NCBI RefSeq assembly: GCF_009730915.1
Contig: NC_052474.1
Location: 4,809,501-4,873,500 of the forward strand
Direction: 5' to 3'
DNA length: 64,000 nucleotides
Origin: Dioscorea cayenensis subsp. rotundata
Taxonomy: Eukaryota; Streptophyta; Magnoliopsida; Dioscoreales; Dioscoreaceae
How positions within the stretch are numbered: position 1 is the first letter of the stretch; the number at the start of each line of letters is the position of its first letter. The notes under the pieces are model-generated. The model did not search any database, was not told the origin of the DNA, and worked only from the letters and a program-made list of their open reading frames with translations. Position numbers and translations under genes: made by a program. Shown here in pieces: positions 60,427 to 64,000 of the stretch.

Positions 60427-63400
60427 CTAAGAAATTTCAGCATCAGTGGGTAGTTTTTGCTCGATATCCCGCCGGGAAGCCTCCCAGAGTTGTTGCTCAA
60501 TCCCCAGCTTTCTCAGTTCCATCAAACCACGCTCCACTGACACAACAAAACACAGAACACATGACATAGATGTTCGGGACCGTTTAAAAAAAAAAACTAT
60601 TTGCACTCCCAGGAGGACAAATTTTATACAAGAAACATCAAACAGCATGCCCATTTTGGAATATTTTAGCATTTAATGTTGATGACAAACAGCAGTACAT
60701 AACAGTCCAGTGATGTTCGACTTACCATCAACAGCATCATGAGAAGTTGGTGACTGGTTGCTGCGGCTGATCCAAAACTGCAGTCGTTCTTCAGCAATAT
60801 CTTTTTCAACACCATGAGTTTTTGCCCTTCTCCAAAAGTATGTCAGCCAGGCCTGCAGGAAACAAGTACAAATGATTTTTTGCCAAGATGGACAGCTAGA
60901 CCGCTAAAAAAGGCAGAGGCATGCACAAGCCTCAACAGAGTAAATAGGGACAGGGTCCACGCACACATGGCTCTGGGACCACCCACACACAACCACTACT
61001 CACGCTCCCAGAAATGTGTCCTTATCCATAATTCGAACTCTCATCACTTATGAAGGGTGAGCTTATGAAGAACTCACCAGTACACATGATTAAATATGCA
61101 TGCAGAAAGTAAAGGTGGTGCACCAAGCTATACCAGATGCTTAATCAATATCATACATCATTTTTTGTAATAAATATTTTAACAAAAAGTACCTGCTTGA
61201 AAAGAACATCTTCTGCCTCCTCTTGGTTGAGTTCTGTGAGAAATGTAAATTTTGGTTAGTGATATTTTTACCAAAAGCTTACAAAATATATATGTCCATA
61301 GAGGATGAAAATAAGACATAAATAAACTACACAAAAAAAATAAAAAGAAAAAGAAAAGAAAATGCATGTAAGGACCAGTTATACAAATAAGACTTCTAAA
61401 CTTGATGCTAGCAATATTTATGGATGGTCTCAACAAGGGAGACAACCATCAGAATCAACCAATAGAAGGCTATCTCTGCAGAAAAAAGAGTATGAACATT
61501 ACCAAATGCCTCCACAAACTTTGGATCACCAGGTGACTTGAGATCTGAATGCAGGAAAAAAAAAGGCATATGAATGATTTGTTATATTCCTTGACATAGA
61601 AAGAAAAGATGAAGTTACACATGGAAAGCACACATTGCTAAGACAATGGAGTATTCTAGTAGCCAATCACCATGCATTTTAGCGTTATTCAATAGCATTA
61701 GCAGTCTATATTGGAGTGCAGAAACACTGAAATAAAGAAGATCCACAATCAGTAAAGCAATGGAAGACTAGATCCAGACACTGAGACTTGCCTTGTCTCA
61801 TGTGCATATTTTTTGTTCTTCAATAAAGCTGTGGTTTCCATTATCTTCAATTTTTATATGTTTTTTTGCCCATACAGGGATTAATATATTTGTGCATTGT
61901 ATATGTTCCAGATCACTCTTGTCGTCACCCTTGATCTGTTTTCATTTTCCAAATCACAACTAGGATTTTGCTGTTCTTCAGAAATCACATAAACCTATAT
62001 TATTACCAATTTTAGCAGAAGCCTAAAATAATGGACAGGTTTTGGACAGGATGTGCAGTACCTTAGATTAATTAAGCATCCAAGATAGCATTTCATGTAC
62101 ATGATAAATTAACAAACAAACAAACAAAAAAACAAGAGAGAAGTAATAAAAGAGTTCCAGATCACAACTCATTAATCTTCTACATTATCTGAGAACTTGA
62201 TAACTGCTTGCACTGATGCATTGTAGACTCACAAATTTTGAGCCAGAAGTTATCAAGTTCTCCAATATGAGGACATACATTTTGAATATCTTAACAGAAA
62301 GAGAACTTAATAGCATTTCACTGACGTGAGAAACCAGACAATCATATAGCATCTCTATACAGCAGCCATTGGTCATAAAACCCATAACAAGATTAGAACA
62401 GGAAAAGGATAGCATTAAACTGATTATTCAAGCAACAATTGCATCTAGCTTTTCCTATAACAGTTCTATACTACCACTAAGGAAATTCTAACCATTTGCA
62501 TATTATTAACAGTTAATAAACAAAATGTATATCAACAAACCTGATGTGGATTGCCGCACAAAATTTGGGCGTCGATGCTGACCTAATGCAATAACCACAG
62601 CATCCTCCACCTGGATATTAAATTAATAACCAAGTATGAGAAAGAAGGCCATTAATATTCAGCATCGTATGCCAATTCAAGGATAAAGGGGAAGAAAATA
62701 GCAGTGTCACTCAGATTTTAAGAAACTGAATTCAATTGAGAAAATAATTATCAGGCATAAAAACAAAACCAGGAAAAGTGACCTTCAAAGATGCCAGTTC
62801 TCTTAAACCCTTCTCAACCAAAAGCATGCTCTCTATATTGCCTTCTCCAGTAATATCACTCATATCATGCACAAGCTTGTTTCTCCCCTCAGAATTGTTA
62901 TCACCTTAGATTATTAAAGACAAAGTAAATATTTCTTGAAAACATAAAAACAACAAGAAGGATAATCTGCCAAAGCTAGTACTGAAGATATGTTGTGCCT
63001 TGTTTCCTAGGTTCCTCCTTAGCTTTTTGACCGGCAGAAAGAACAACTTCAAAAGGTAGAGGGGCTAATGATGACCAATGCTCATGTTTTTCCGCTGCAG
63101 TTTCTGGATAGATACCTACATAAACAAAAATATATAAATATAAATATATGCTTGTGCATATATATAAATCAGACATGATATCAGGAATGCAGCAAAAATC
63201 AACCATATATCACAACCAGAAGTCTCATAAAATGATAATTTCTGTTTGATAGATGATCACATCTTGTCAGTGGTGGATATCTCCAGAGAACTATACCTCA
63301 GGAGATTGCTGTACTGCATTAATCTAAATATGCCAATTGGAATGCTCAATATAGTGGAATAACTGATAGTTCCACATCAGTTAATTAAACAAATTGGCTT

Positions 63401-63972
63401 TGGATAGTCCCTACCAATTAATTTAACAAATTGGTTTTGAATAGTCTCTCTTTCTATATGCTTGAGCTTGTGAATTGATTAGGACCTAGTAATAAGTGTT
63501 TGATGCACAAATAAAATAGAGAAAATGATGGATAAAAAAAAGAAACAACACATTGATGGAAAACACATCATAGAAAATAGAAAATATTCTAAAGGCATAC
63601 ACAAAATAACTAAATAAACAAATAAAATAAAAAGTGACATCTAATACATTAAAACAATATCACCCGAGCTTAAACGATCTGAACAAATCATAGCAATGTG
63701 GATTACCAAGTTGAACAGCTAAACCCCAGTAACGAGCAAGCCAACACCTCTTCAGAACAACCTCTTCCTATAAAGTAAGAAGCTCTTTTAATCAGATCAG
63801 TATGGATTGTTGCCCTGACCAGAAGAAATCCTATACAGTAATTGATGATGAGAACACAAACCATCTCTTCTTGAGTTAAAACCATTCTCTGTGTCATAGA
63901 GCGAAGAGACTTTGTTTCGGATTCAGCTTCTCTGAGTTGCTCGACTGCATTCGCAACCTCCTCTTTTGCAGA
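60427..63972 (-). CDS. SCD2-like coiled-coil protein (membrane trafficking), 3' nine exons
   Basis: Partial: upstream exons lie beyond the window end. Exons read on the minus strand: 63972-63862, 63767-63707, 63115-62999, 62904-62783, 62610-62541, 61544-61503, 61233-61193, 60852-60726 and 60536-60427, with all phases matching, for 266 C-terminal residues. Recognisable stretches are [90 protein letters not shown] and [20 protein letters not shown]. They match the plant STOMATAL CYTOKINESIS DEFECTIVE 2 (SCD2) family as I remember it. SCD2 works with SCD1 in clathrin-linked trafficking and cytokinesis. The intron 62998-62905 appears to start with GC, not GT. The family assignment is good; the exact paralogue is unsure. 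Confidence 0.82.
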
Positions 63973-64000
63973 CTGCTTAGACGAAAATTTCAGAATTAAT
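63973..64000 (-). other. Intron of the SCD2-like gene at the window edge
   Basis: Minus-strand sequence ending TCGTCTAAGCAG just before the first visible exon. Confidence 0.6.

Noticed and set aside
1-64000. CRISPR arrays, operons, prophage, organellar insertions, biosynthetic clusters
   Set aside because: No spaced identical repeats, no bacterial-type gene spacing, no organellar genes, and the neighbouring genes share no pathway.

Overview
The window is nuclear DNA of a flowering plant. Every gene has plant-type GT-AG introns, the intergenic DNA is very AT-rich with many (TA)n tracts, and plant MITEs, LINE and SINE remnants fill the spaces. All eight recognisable genes are conserved angiosperm genes. 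The compact gene spacing and AT-rich flanks suggest a small or medium genome, perhaps a non-grass monocot, but the lineage is a weak inference. There is no sign of a bacterial, viral or organellar segment.

Layout. Positions 1-2462 (+) hold the last four coding exons of a SAC3A-type mRNA-export protein. A convergent gene at 6395-16183 (-) encodes a 2,173-residue LSD1-like histone demethylase (LDL3 type, SWIRM plus FAD amine oxidase). Between the two lies a complete 902-bp non-autonomous hAT element with a perfect 8-bp target duplication. Positions 19602-26855 (-) hold a 116-residue TMEM42/EamA-like membrane protein split by a 6.2-kb intron that contains a broken Ty3/gypsy pol. Positions 27-36 kb are gene-free: two LINE 3' ends, one of them split by a second 8-bp-TSD hAT element, and an isolated GC-rich island. 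A VND-type NAC transcription factor is at 38499-40549 (+). It is followed by a Tourist-like MITE (41942-43298) that carries four 209-bp tandem units and a near-perfect palindrome. A short H1.3-like linker histone (44941-45564, -), two tRNA-derived SINEs and unassigned repeats lead to a BBR/BPC GAGA-binding factor (53698-55640, +). Plastid dihydrodipicolinate synthase is at 56994-59377 (+). The 3' half of a convergent SCD2-like coiled-coil trafficking gene runs from 60427 to the window end (-).

How the genes relate. These are ordinary unlinked plant genes and not a cluster with a shared pathway. Several act on chromatin or transcription (LDL3, histone H1, BBR/BPC, VND NAC) and SAC3A on mRNA export, but this looks like chance. 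I did not find a convincing new biological system. The best novel leads are structural: two intact hAT MITEs with readable insertion history, a MITE with internal tandem amplification, a palindrome-bearing GC island with no gene, a probable GC-AG intron in the SCD2-like gene, and an uncertain transit-peptide exon in the lysine-pathway gene. All exon models were made by reading splice sites, phase and family similarity by eye. No alignment or search was run.
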